Assembly (NCBI RefSeq): GCF_000006565.2 | Contig: NC_031471.1 | Location: 310,001-374,000 of the forward strand | DNA length: 64,000 bases | Reading direction: 5' to 3' | Source: Toxoplasma gondii ME49 | Lineage: Eukaryota; Apicomplexa; Conoidasida; Eucoccidiorida; Sarcocystidae | Shown: positions 11,566-35,380 of the stretch, piece after piece | How the letters are laid out: each line of letters starts with the position of its first letter | Numbering within the stretch: position 1 is the stretch's first letter | Notes under the pieces: generated by a model | What the model saw: only the letters and a program-made list of their open reading frames with translations | Told to the model about the DNA's origin: nothing | Databases searched by the model: none | Position numbers and translations under genes: made by a program

Positions 11566-14500
11566 ACGGAAACCATCGGGACTCGGAGAAGTCGCTGGAG
11601 AAGAGCAGGCGCTGAGAAGAGCGAACCTGAAATGCCTTTCTGAAAGGGAAAACTGGCACACGCGTTTTGGAGCGACCAAACAGTCGCAAAATGCCGCTGC
11701 ACCCCAGTGGAACTCGAAACGCGCAGCTCGGCCGCTTGCGCTCAGTTGACGCAGTCCTCTTTTTGCATTAAACCGTCTCTCAGGTTTCTGTGCTTCTTTT
11801 CTTTCCCTGCGCTTTGCTTTCCACTTTTCTTCGTTGCTTCTCCTTCCTTTTTCTGCCTTTTCTGCTGCCGCTGAAGACGAGGGAGAGATTCCACTGCCGA
11901 AGAAAAGGGGGGGAGGGGGAAGACATCGCGGCTCTGGGCCGGCCGGTGCTGGGAAACAGCCGGCGCCGCGGTGTACTTGCAGAAACAGAAAGAGAATGAA
12001 AACGAAGGAAACGAGAAGAGAAAGAGGAAACATGGACGAGGCAGGAGAGGAGGAATTGAGGAAGTCACAGAAAGAGAAGTGGAGGCGAGAGCAAACAAGA
12101 CGAGAAAAAGACAGGATAGGAGAATTTAGGGAACAGAGTTTGGAGGAAGAGTACACGAAATGAGAGAGAGATCATGAGGGAAAGAAAAGAACAAGTGAAG
12201 AAGACACGAAAACAAATAAAGAGAATGAAAGGACGTTCGCTTTCTGCGCAAAACAAACACATGTTAAACGTAGTTGCATTTTTGAGGAGTTGCGTTTTCC
12301 GACGTTATTATGACATCGCTTCTTTTTCAACTCGAGCGAGGGGATAGATGAGTCTCGACGGATGTGGTGCGAGTCGAATTTCTTCTCTGTCGCGTCTCTT
12401 TTTAAAAACGGTTTCGGTTTTTTTTCGGACTGTTGGCTCTGCGCATGCAGTTTGCATTTTATTCGACCCCGCGTTCAAGTCTGTTTTTCTGTCTCTTCGT
12501 TCACTGAGGGCTTCGCGAACGAGGCGAGACAGTCCGTGGAGAAGAAACGCGAAAGACGTTTTTCGTTGAAACTCAAAAAGGCTGTCGCACCGCAAGTATC
12601 GCCCACACCACAATGCTGCGTTTTCCATCTTTAGTCTTTCTGTCTTTCTGCTCTTACGTGTTTCTTTCGCTCTTCTCTGCATTCCTCTCGCCTTCCCCCT
12701 CCGTCTCGTTCTTCTGTCTCCTTCGCTCTTCTCTGCATTCCTCTCGCCTTCCCCCTCCTTCTCGTTCTTCTGTCTCCTTCGCTCTTCTCTGCATTCCTCT
12801 CGCCTTCCCCCTCCGTCTCGTTCTTCTGTCTCCTTCGCTCTTCTCTGCATTCCTCTCGCCTTCCCCCTCCTTCTCGTTCTTCTGTCTCCTTCGCTCTTCT
12901 CTGCATTCCTCTCGCCTGCCCCCTCCTTCTCGTTCTTCTGTCTCCTTCGCTCTTCTCTGCATTCCTCTCGCCTTCCCCCTCCTTCTCGTTCTTCTGTCTC
13001 CTTCGCTCTTCTCTGCATTCCTCTCGCCTTCCCCCTCCGTCTCGTTCTTCTGTCTCCTTCGCTCTTCTCTGCATTCCTCTCGCCTTCCCCCTCCTTCTCG
13101 TTCTTCTGTCTCCTTCGCTCTTCTCTGCATTCCTCTCGCCTGCCCCCTCCTTCTCGTTCTTCTGTCTCCTTCGCTCTTCTCTGCATTCCTCTCGCCTTCC
13201 CCCTCCTTCTCGTTCTTCTGTCTCCTTCGATCTCTCTTCAGTGTCTCTCTCCTTTCTCCGAGCTTCTCGCGCCTCAGAGGACACCCGGCCTGTGAAGACA
13301 GATGCGGAGGAGCTCTCGGTGCGTTAGCTGAGAGCCTCGAACGGTCCACATCCTTGCTCAAGATATATGGTGAGGTTAGTCCTCTGCATTTCAGAAGGAG
13401 CGGCGGTCGACGACGCGAGGTCTCGGTTCACATTTTCTCGCCTGAAACTTGACGCCACACTCCTGCTGTCCGGAGCTCGCTCTAGCAAGAGCGACAAACG
13501 AGCAACTGGCGCTTTCTAAAAAAGCTCTATATACCTCAAGCGATGCGTCAAGTTGCCAGAAGACTCAAAGGCCGCTGCGTTTCTGACTCCTCTTGTGTTC
13601 GAAACCGCGAGCAAATGCCGGCTGCCCCTTCTCTGCCATGTTCGCCACGGTCGCGGCAACCCACTTGCTTTTTCTGCCTCGGCAGTCGCGCACTGAGACG
13701 CAGCGACGTGCACCGCGCAATCCACTGGCAAAAAGTAAACAGAAACGCCTGACGAACTGTTCTTACGCCGAGACACACTGTCCGAAAGAGAGCTTCCTGC
13801 TCTCCCCTGAAATGGCCCTCTTCCCCGCAAGAATTGTTTCCTTAGCGAAGTCTGGCAGCGGCGGCCGTTCACTGAGAGCCTACGCGCGTCACTTGAAAGC
13901 TGCGACTCAGGCAGGCGGCCTTTGAGCTACCGTTCCTCTCAGATTCGAATTCGTCTCTGCGTTTTCAGTGATGCGTCTAGCAGGGAGAGTGACACGGCGA
14001 AGAAACGAGTTCGCGCCCCCCCCATCCCCCCGACAAGTTGACACTCTGAGGCTTTTCGAGGACAGCGTCAACAGAAAGAGAGAGATGAACCTCCGACGCG
14101 TCTGACGCTCGGTCAGGCGAGAGAGCAAGCATCGCCGCTTCATGCGGTAGACGCCAGACTTGTCACGGGAGACATTCCTCTGCACAACGCAGGAGCGGGC
14201 GGCGTCAACTGGCGCAGCAGCCTGCAGCGTTCCCGGCCTTCCGAAGTCGACCAGCGACTCTGGCGAGCTGCTTTCTTCTTCTTCTTCTTGCATCCGCGGT
14301 GGAGTGAACGCGATCGGGCCGGCAAGGCGCAGAAATCCGACGGCCCACTCGGCCGCTGAGTTTCACCTGCTTCGTCCTCTTTGCTGCCCGCGTGTGGAGG
14401 GGAGAACAAGGGGAGGTCCGCAGACGGAAGTCCGAGAGAAAGTTCGTCCGGGCCAACGAGAAAAGCGCGAGCACAACGACGAAACGCTTTCACACCGCGC

Positions 14501-15297
14501 CCACTACTGACGTTTACAAAACCGCTGGAAGGGCATCCTCCACCGGGTGAGTCAAAGTGTCTGTACACCTCTCCTGCGCGTCTCGTGTCTACATCCCTCT
14601 GTCGTCACCAGTGCATAACGAAGACTTCCTTGTTGATCGCCACCTAGCTACATATATATATATATATATACATACACAATCTTTATGTATAAGTATATGT
14701 GTTTATATATACCTGATTTGATCTCCCCCTCGATGCATTTACATCTAGCTTGCAGTCGCTATAGCTGTCGAAGAATAGACCTCGAAACGACCTAGACCTC
14801 TCTCCAGACATCTGTGTCTCTTCCACTTCATCTGTCTGTCTCTCGACACCGTCTCCACATCTGGCTACTTGTAGCTCATAATGGACATCGACGCCTCTCT
14901 CTTCGCCGCGCCCTCCTTCTCCCTCTGTCTCTGTCTCTCTCCCTCTGTCTCTGTCTCTCTGTGTAGCCAGAGGACATGCGGAGAGTGTAGGAGGCGACGG
15001 CACTCGGTCAGCGTTTTTCGATCGCCGCCAACGTTCTTCTGTTTCGTCGCAAGCAGGAACAGAGAAGTCACGCCGAGATCCCGCACTGGCCCCGCCACAC
15101 TGCGAGGGGAGACGGTCGCTGCGCAGAGGCGTCGCGCTGCTTCTGGGACTTGACGCGCTCGTCATGGCAAAGACGAGAAAGGGACGCGAGTCAAACGGAT
15201 GCCGGCAGTGCAGACAAGCGGTCGGGGGCTTCCCTTTGGTCGCTCGTTTCTTCAACAAGCTCAAGGATTTGCTCGGTTTGGCTACCAGCTTCCCCCA
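11566..15297. other. Intergenic region between two convergent genes
   Basis: It lies between the small + strand gene and the 3' end of the ABCC gene on the - strand, so it should hold both 3'UTRs. It contains the 56-bp minisatellite (listed separately), a (TA)n tract at about 14650-14710 and a CTCTGTCT simple repeat at about 14920-14965. Frames at 13516-13872 and 14140-14568 (both -) show no family resemblance. Confidence 0.5.
12669..13229 (+). repeat. 56-bp minisatellite, ten copies
   Basis: The unit begins gctcttctctgcattcctct and ends tctgtctccttc, with a period of exactly 56 bases (copies start at 12669, 12725 and so on). Single-base variants alternate at two sites (ccctccG/Ttctcg and gccT/Gtcccc). 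The whole array is pyrimidine on the + strand. Because 56 is not a multiple of three, each long frame through the array cycles through all three readings of the unit, which argues that it is not coding. Confidence 0.9.
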
Positions 15298-28376
<13,079 letters not shown>

Positions 28377-31300
28377 GGTGCTGAAGAAGAAAAGTCAATC
28401 TGAAAGAAGCCGGACAGAGGCCCTCGAGAAGAAGAGAGAAGAGAATCGACCGGGGAAAGCACAGAATGGGAGACTTTAGCGTGTCGAGGGATGCGACGGC
28501 AGGAGTGGGCGAGACAGGAAAAGACGCCGTTCAATGCTACAAGACGCGAGGAAAAAGACAAGGACGACGAAAGAGCGGACAACGAGAAGCTTGCCCTCCC
28601 GCCTTGTCCCACATCCCAGCGAGTTGAGGAGGTCCACCGCATGCAGAGAGGGAGAAAAGGGCGCAAGCCTTCTCGAAGCCGAAGCGGAAGAAGACAGGCG
28701 CCCACAAGGAAAGGAAAGGGACTTCAAGAGGAGGCAAGAGAGGAGTTGCGCTGGGTTTGACTCCGTGTGAGCGGCGAGAGGGGGAGAAAAGAGGAAAAGG
28801 AAAGGAGAAACAAAAGTCGAAGGCTGACGGTGATGCCTCCAGGAAAGACCTGAGGCCTCAAGTGACCTGAATCTCGGCACTACGCATTGAGGTCGAATTG
28901 CTACATGAGAGAACGAGAGGGCGATGTGCGCTAAAACCATATTCTGAACCTGCGGAGTGCAGGATGCCGGAGACAGAATGAAGTCTGCCGGCATGCATCT
29001 GACGCACTTGTGCCTCGCTCGGACGCGAAAACACACACTGTAAGGTCTGCGTTTATATATATAGTGTATACTGATCCACAGCAAATCGCAAGTGTGGCGG
29101 GCGGACGAGCCCCGTTGAGTGGCGAGCTTAGCTATTGGAGCGCCTACAGAAGGCAGCGACATCTAAGGGAAACCGACGGTCTTTTCCGCCCACAGGAAGC
29201 GAAAACGGCACTGGAGAAAAGAGCGAGAACTCGCCAAGAGTTGACAATTTGAATTCAAGTGGACGTCGCTTTTCGCAGAAAACTCGCAGCTTGAATCAAC
29301 GAATCAACGAGGCACATGTGCGCATGCAGTTTCGGGGGGCCCGGACGAAAGCGGAAAAGCTGCAGCAAGGGTGCCGCGTCGGGTCGATTCCGTCGTTGCA
29401 GATGGATGAGAGAGTAAAGCGGGAGAAAGTTTGCGGAAAGAGGGACCGAATCCGTGGAAAATGGAGAAAACATCTCTCTGGCGGACTGAGCGACGCAGCA
29501 CAAACTCACGGGAGCTCTCAGGTGTACAGACACCTGGGAAATTTGGGAACACAGCACGCGCGCAGACTGTCGAGCTTTGCGGCGCTCTCTCATCGCTCCC
29601 ATTTAGCCAGTCTTGCGATTTCTGCGAGTCTCGATGGTTTGCGGAAGAGCTTTGGCATTTACACAGGTCGCGAACGTGTTAGTGACCTTATTCAAGACGT
29701 GGGAGTGCGATATTCTGTTCGGTATTCTGGGCGAATCGACGTAAAATCGCGAGGTCCTCTCGTCACCTCCTCACCATCCGACCAACGCTTGCCAACTTCG
29801 ACCCACGACGACGTGTTCACCACGCGAAAACAGACAGGATGAACCACTTTTCTCTCTTGTCCATCTGCTGGATTCTCGAGTTCCTTTCTCAGAAAACTGC
29901 TGCGAAACTCCTTTCTGCTTCGTGTCACGCAATTCTGTCTCCCTTTGTGTCAACTGCGTTCTGCCACGTTAAAGTTCCGACTTTGCCGCAACGGCGTTGC
30001 AGGAAGTCGTGCGTCGATGAACAGGGAGAAGAAAATTCACAGGAAACGGATTTTAGCTGGGAAGTCAGAGTCGAACAGGTTCACGGCCGAGCGCCCACTA
30101 ACGTGCACAGCTGAAGCCTGCTTGTCTCGATCCGACTTCGTTCAAGTTGAGGCGTCCGGCTGTGTTTTTTCCAGCTGGTCTTGTTCTAGTAATGTTGGAA
30201 AGGATATACGTGAAAAAATCTAAATTTAGACATAGGCTCAGAGAGAGACAGAAAGACTCAACAAGTCATGCGTGGGGAATGGTAAAAGACGGCAGCGTCG
30301 TCTGTCGAGCAACAAAGTTTCCCGTCTTCGTAACCGAACTCTGTGCAACATTGAGAACTCCTTTCCGCAGATGAAAGAAAGCCAGAAGCGTGCATGTCCA
30401 GAAACGCGTTGCAGGTTCCGTGGTTTTCGTGTGACGGAACATCTGATGGGACCTGAAGCGGTCACTGCAGCTAAGCAACGCAACGACGATTCAAAGGTGG
30501 ATTCGAACCCGGAGCACACAGATAAAAGACAAAATGCGCCTGGAGTCTACCCGTAGACAAACTGAGCGGCCTCCAAAGCTTGAACAATCGACACAAGAGA
30601 ACTTGAACCTAAGCCGCCAGTCGGCCGACGCGAAGCATGCATTCATCCCAAAACGCGCATAAAGGTTTCTTTCTCAGAGACGACGCATCCCAGTACAACT
30701 GTGCAGGATCACATGAACGTGTGAGTAGTCATTTTCTTTCCTTCTGATAGATAAACTAGATGCAAATCTCAGTCCTTGCGTCTTCGCAGGCACAGGCTAC
30801 TCCACCACACGCAATTCAGGTGCTGCAGATGTACAAGGTTCCGGCGGTCACTCGACGAAGATCGGAAGCGGCCGCACGACGATGTTCCTCAGGATAATGC
30901 AACTGCACTAATGTCTGTAGGTTTCTTTGTCGACTGCCGACTTTCTTCCCAGAAGCGGTTTCTTGAGGAACTATGTTGAAGAGCCCTCGACGCTCACTGA
31001 AAAGAGTTGCGCACACAGTCCTCTGTGTGAGGCAAACCTCGACAGAGGGCCAGGCGGTGTAGGCCCTCAAGTTGATTTTGGTCTTGAGCTTAAACACCCG
31101 TCCCCAGCAGTCACCTTTATTTTTCCTGAGAAAACGACTTCTAGGAAACTTGTCGATCTCCAACTCGTGCTCGTCTACATCGCTGAGCCCCGCCCATGCC
31201 AGTGCCAGCAGCGCCTTTGCCTCAGCAGTTGACAATTGAAATATGCAGACCCCCCGCGCTCGTTGTCTTGGCGCCTGAACAGAGCGAGTCTAGGCGCAGT

Positions 31301-32520
31301 GGAGTGGGGGGCACCGCAGCGGCGAGGCAGCGTCTGCGCTAGTGTGTTGGAACGCTGGCGAAATTTCAGCTCCACAAAGAGCGAGAGTCCGACGCACAGA
31401 AAAGCGGTGAATTCTCTGGAAATGCGAGTGCCGTCCCGTCTAAGACGTTTGACTTGTCTTTGAGCCTTTCGTGGTCGGTGGCTTTACAGAGTTGAAAATG
31501 TCTACAGCAGCGTCGGCATCGAAAGACAGTTCTGTTTTGGAGTGTTCTTCGTCTTCAAGTGACCTGCGGGGCGAATGCCGGCTCTCGGCGAAGCAGAGTC
31601 TGTTCGCTGTTCGTCCTTTGCGACAACTGAATCGAATGGCTCAACCCACATGCGCGGGACTTGCCCGTGCTAGATCCCAGAAAAGCATTCAGCAACTGGG
31701 GACTCGAAGTTTGACGCGGTGTGAGTGCGAGATTGCTCGAATCGAGACGTCCTCTCGGAAGCGATGAATTCTCTATAACTCCAAGTCTGCGGCTGCTGGC
31801 CGTTCTCTGTGCGTTGCAACTAACATTTCCAGACTGCTTGTGTTAGCACGCATTCGCGGATTCTCAGTGTTTCACTGCACTTCGTCTGGAGACGTGTGTA
31901 GACTACCAGGTGGACGTCAGGTTTCAATTTTCAAAGGTCTGCGCTTGCCGGAGGGACGCTCTTTTCCGCCGACGCTTTACGGTTTGGAAGCCACTCAGTG
32001 TGTCTGCGAGGCGACTCCGGCTCCCCTTCGTGCACTGCAGGACTTCCGCTCTTGTGTCGGTTTCAGTACGGGCCAGTTCAACTCTGTTCGCAGAAGTTGA
32101 TCCCTTTCGCTTGAGTTTAACGCAGAACGCTCGCAAAACTGGCTTCTCTCTCATCGCCTGCTCCGACTCCGTCGCCACAGTCCCACAAGAGCAAGGTCAT
32201 CGATTGACGCGCCAGAGGGCAGGCGACCGACAAAGGAAGTTCACCTTTGGACTTCGCTTCCGCCGCGAAGAGAGAGAGCTCGACCCCTCTGGAGACGCGC
32301 TCTCGACCAAGCGCGAGCAGAGAGGCTCGGGACCTGATTTCCACAGACAGGAAAAGCTCCCCGCGCGGCTGCCGCCGCTTGCCGCGACGGCCACCCGCAA
32401 CTGGGTGTCTGAACATTTGGTGAGCCTGGAGTTCCGAAAGACTACTATCAGAGACGCCTTCGTCGCGAACAACGGAACGGTCGAGGACGGCAATGCACAG
32501 CTTGACAGTTTGACGAAAAC
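28377..32520. other. Intergenic region: ABCC promoter side and RRS1 3' flank
   Basis: It lies between the ABCC start codon and the RRS1 stop; both genes are on the minus strand. No family-supported gene is visible. TGCATGC motifs (minus-strand sense) occur at 28639-28645 and 28991-28997. An 89-codon frame from the ATG at 31498 (context gaaaATGT) is the best small candidate but has no recognisable domain. Confidence 0.5.
28639..28645 (-). promoter_or_regulatory. TGCATGC motif upstream of the ABCC gene
   Basis: GCATGCA on the + strand (TGCATGC on the gene's strand) lies about 265 bp upstream of the ABCC ATG. A second copy is at 28991-28997. The motif type is a known coccidian promoter element; function here is inferred. 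Confidence 0.3.
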
Positions 32521-35380
32521 CTAGACGTCTGCAGACTCGGCAGCCGACAGAATGTTCTTCAAATGTCGCCGGTACTTGCTACGTTCGTCGTCAAGAGACA
32601 GTGACACGCCCTTGGTTCTCGTCTTTTGCTTTTCTCTCTTCTCATTCTTCGCCAGGCGGTCGAACTGACCAAACGACGCAGTGGACGTCTGCGCCCTGAA
32701 TGCAGCACATTCGCATTGCAAAACGTCCTTGAAAACGCCTTCGAAGTCTTCGAAGCGGCGATTCACAGCTTCGATTTCGCTCGAGGGACCGATGGCCAGA
32801 GTCGCGCCGCGTTCGCTGACGCAGGGTGACAGAGAACTCTCGAAACCATGCGCATACAACAACGGCGGAGACTGCGGAGCAGTGAAACAAAGGCTCCCAG
32901 AACTAACGGTCAACGGTTACGCGTTTGCTCCTGTAATGCACCCACAAAGCGTATCGAAAGGTCTAGCATCCCAGATGGATAAACAGACTCACGAAGAAGT
33001 CCTCGCCACCTACTTCCACACACATTGACACACTTGCTGACTTATGTAGACAATGTTCGAGACACCTGCGTACCTTTACATACATTCATATACAAATATA
33101 CATATATATAATTATATATTTATATATAGATTCATATTGACACGTAGACTGTTGCCGTGGACACCCCTACTTCCAGTCTATCGATATGTCTATATTTAAA
33201 TCTGTATGTCTCTATCTCTATTCTATGTCTGTATCTATACATGTCTAGAGGAACCTCCATCTTTGTGCTCAAGGACGTCATGTGCGTCACTGTGTTCCCC
33301 TGACGATGCTCAGAGGAGAGCCGGACTGCGACATGTTCAAGTTCTCCGGTGCGACTCGAAAGACGCGAGCGACTTGCCTCCTCATGACCTCCTTCAGCTC
33401 TTCCTTGGTTTGCCGGCGATGTCTGAGTCCTGCGGCCCTGCCTCTCCGTTCCGCTGCAGCTTCGCCGCCGGCGGCGAGGGTCGCGAGGACGCCGGGCGGC
33501 AGTCGTCTGTCGGTGTCAGCTTCCAGGGTGTTTCGGAGTTCTCGGAGTTTCTGCTTCGCCTGTCGCAGCTTCTTCTCCTTGGCCTTCGCTTCAAAGGGGC
33601 ATTCGACCTGCTGAGACGTGCGACGCTTCTGCGCGTCCTTCGAGCGTTTCCCGAGCTTCTTCACTCCGCGGTCTCTGCCGCGGCGACCGACGTACTCGCC
33701 GTCCTTGTCTTCGATCACCGCCTCGGCCAGCGCGTTCATCTGCTGGATGCCCTTGTGTCCCCAGCGCGGAACCCAGTCCTTGGTGTTGGCATCCCAAACC
33801 AGTCGGCTGCGCTTGCGCTTCTGGATGCCTTTCTCCTTCGCGAACGCCTCCCATCTTGTCAGTTTCTTCGCTGCAGGCGCCTGAGAAGAAGACACCACAC
33901 GGTCGCTCGCGTTCCGCCGCCCTTCCTCGTTCGCAGATGCGGAGACGCGCAAAGAGCGCGCGCGGCGGAGAGCCGCGAGGCGGCCGGTCGAGAGTGGACC
34001 GACGGGGAAACAGGGTGCCTCTCGCCTCAGCAGAGACTCCGTTCACTCTCTGGCGCGTACCCTCGGAAGCCGCGTCCGAGCCACTGTGGCCAGCAATGCG
34101 TTCTCACGAGGACTCTTCGCATGCGCAGAACCGACGCCGCGCCGACTCGCATGGACCTCCAGGCGCGGCCGTTCGCGGCGCGCAGACAGAAACTGCAGAA
34201 ACTGCGCAAGTCGCTCGGCTGACGGGTCGCCCCCGCTGAGTGCAGCCGGTGGGAGAGGAAGCGCGAGAGACACAGCGCCAACGAGAGAGGAACGGAGCAA
34301 CAGAGAAAGAGAGAAAGAGAGAAAGAGAGCAAGAGAGAAAGAGACCAAGAGAGAAAGAGAGAGAGGAACGGAGCAAACGAGAGAGAAGGACAACACGGGA
34401 GTGAACAGGGCCATGTTTGGATGTTGCCCTTACTGGATGCATGCGGGGAAGCTTGAACGTCGAATTTTTCGCGGGAGGCGGAAGCGCGACGAGAAGACCG
34501 TCGTCTGTCGTTTCGTGAGGCAGAGCGCAGAGCTGCGCCACCATGGACTGCGCGTTCTGCCGAGTGAGGTCGCTGAGGCTGCAGAGACAGCAAAACATGA
34601 AGAGAACGAACAGAAGCAGATCGAGCGCGAGACGTCGCTGGCAGGCCGTAGACTCAGCGGAAGCAGAAATGAGAGGCGCTGCGTATTTGTGTATGTGGAG
34701 AACAACGCGTCTTTGTGTCTGCATCTGAGGGTAGAGGATGCTCCTGCGAGGGGAAACGGCAGCTGGCGACGGTGTGGAGAGAGGGGAAGGGGAGCAGAGA
34801 AAACAGACGAGCGGAGCAGTCGGACGCGAAAGGAAGAACTGTGAGGAAGAGGACGGAAAGCAAGGAAAGAAAGGAAAACAACCGAAAAGGGGAGGCGAGC
34901 GTGAAGTAGACGAAGAAAGAGAAGAGAAGAGAACAAGAGAAGAGAACAAGAGAAGAGAACAAGAGAAGAGAACAAGAGAAGAGAACAAGAGAAGAGAACA
35001 AGAGAAGGGAACAAGAGAAGAGAACAAGAGAAGAGAACAAGAGAAGAGAACAAGAGAAGGGAACAAGAGAAGAGAACAAGAGAAGAGAACAAGAGAAGAG
35101 AACAAGAGAAGAGAACAAGAGAAGAGAACAAGAGAAGAGAACAAGAGAAGAGAACAAGAGAAGAGAACAAGAGAAGAGAACAAGAGAAGGGAACAAGAGG
35201 AGGGAAGTGAGAGAACCTCGAGAACGAAGAAGGGAGGAGACGGAGGTGAAGCTCCTCCTCCGAGAAGACAGGAACCGAAAATTCATGCAAGGGAGAAATG
35301 CAACCCAAGGAGCCTCACTCATCTGTGTGCAAGACAGGCGAGAAGTCGATGCAAAGAAGGAAGTTCAAGTGGGATTCCAT
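32521..35380 (-). CDS. RRS1: RRS1, regulator of ribosome synthesis, four exons
   Basis: Exons: 35380-35319, 34578-34434, 33880-33378, 32695-32521, giving 294 aa with all phases matching. RRS1 acts in the nucleolus with RPF2 to recruit the 5S RNP to the pre-60S particle. Evidence: the N-terminal LNFLL...D block matches the conserved LDLGNLL motif loosely; DLTRQNAQSMVAQLCALP follows it; the family core LTRWEAFAKEKGI...LVWDANTKDWVPRWG is in exon 3 (from residue 76). The conserved KEELKEVMRR and TSTASFGQFD join across intron 3. The middle is Lys/Arg-rich, as usual for a nucleolar factor. The start ATG is in context acgccATGG, just after a possible 5'UTR acceptor (tttcctcag). Intron 3 is GC-AG. 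Ending the gene at the stop at 33287 would drop the conserved C-terminal motif, so I prefer the four-exon model. It is divergent from the XRN gene. Confidence 0.88.
32696..33377 (-). other. GC-AG intron 3 of RRS1
   Basis: On the minus strand the donor is ATGAGGAG|GCAAGT and the acceptor gcattcag at 32696. The splice joins KEVMRR to AQTSTASFGQFD with two bases carried over, restoring a motif conserved across RRS1 proteins. Reading through instead gives an unrelated tail and a stop at 33287. TA-type tracts lie at about 33075-33130. Confidence 0.85.
34918..35205 (-). repeat. 13-bp minisatellite in RRS1 intron 1
   Basis: About 22 copies of a unit reading aacaagagaagag on the + strand, with occasional g-for-a changes (aagggaac). 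It fills much of intron 1 (34579-35318). A related but irregular purine tract (gagaaagagagaaagag) is in intron 2 at about 34290-34390. On the transcript strand the array is pyrimidine. Confidence 0.9.

Noticed and set aside
10552..12156. 534-codon minus-strand frame as a real gene
   Set aside because: Its openness is explained by pyrimidine-rich + strand sequence; the composition is low-complexity and shifts along its length, while the + strand at 11233-11565 has better codon use.
12308..13361. Minus-strand frames of 217-292 codons rich in Arg/Glu/Lys repeats
   Set aside because: They come from the 56-bp minisatellite; several frames are open at once and the period is not a multiple of three.
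30490..30515. A GGATTCGAACCC stretch resembling a tRNA T-loop
   Set aside because: The flanking bases do not form a five-pair T-stem on either strand, and no acceptor, D or anticodon arm could be folded around it.
31498..31767. 89-codon + strand frame with a good start context
   Set aside because: No recognisable family, Ser-rich, no supporting exon nearby; it may be chance, so it is mentioned only in the spacer entry.
33287..33377. RRS1 ending at the stop at 33287
   Set aside because: This would lose the conserved TSTASFGQFD C-terminal motif that splices in exact phase through a GC donor to 32695-32521.
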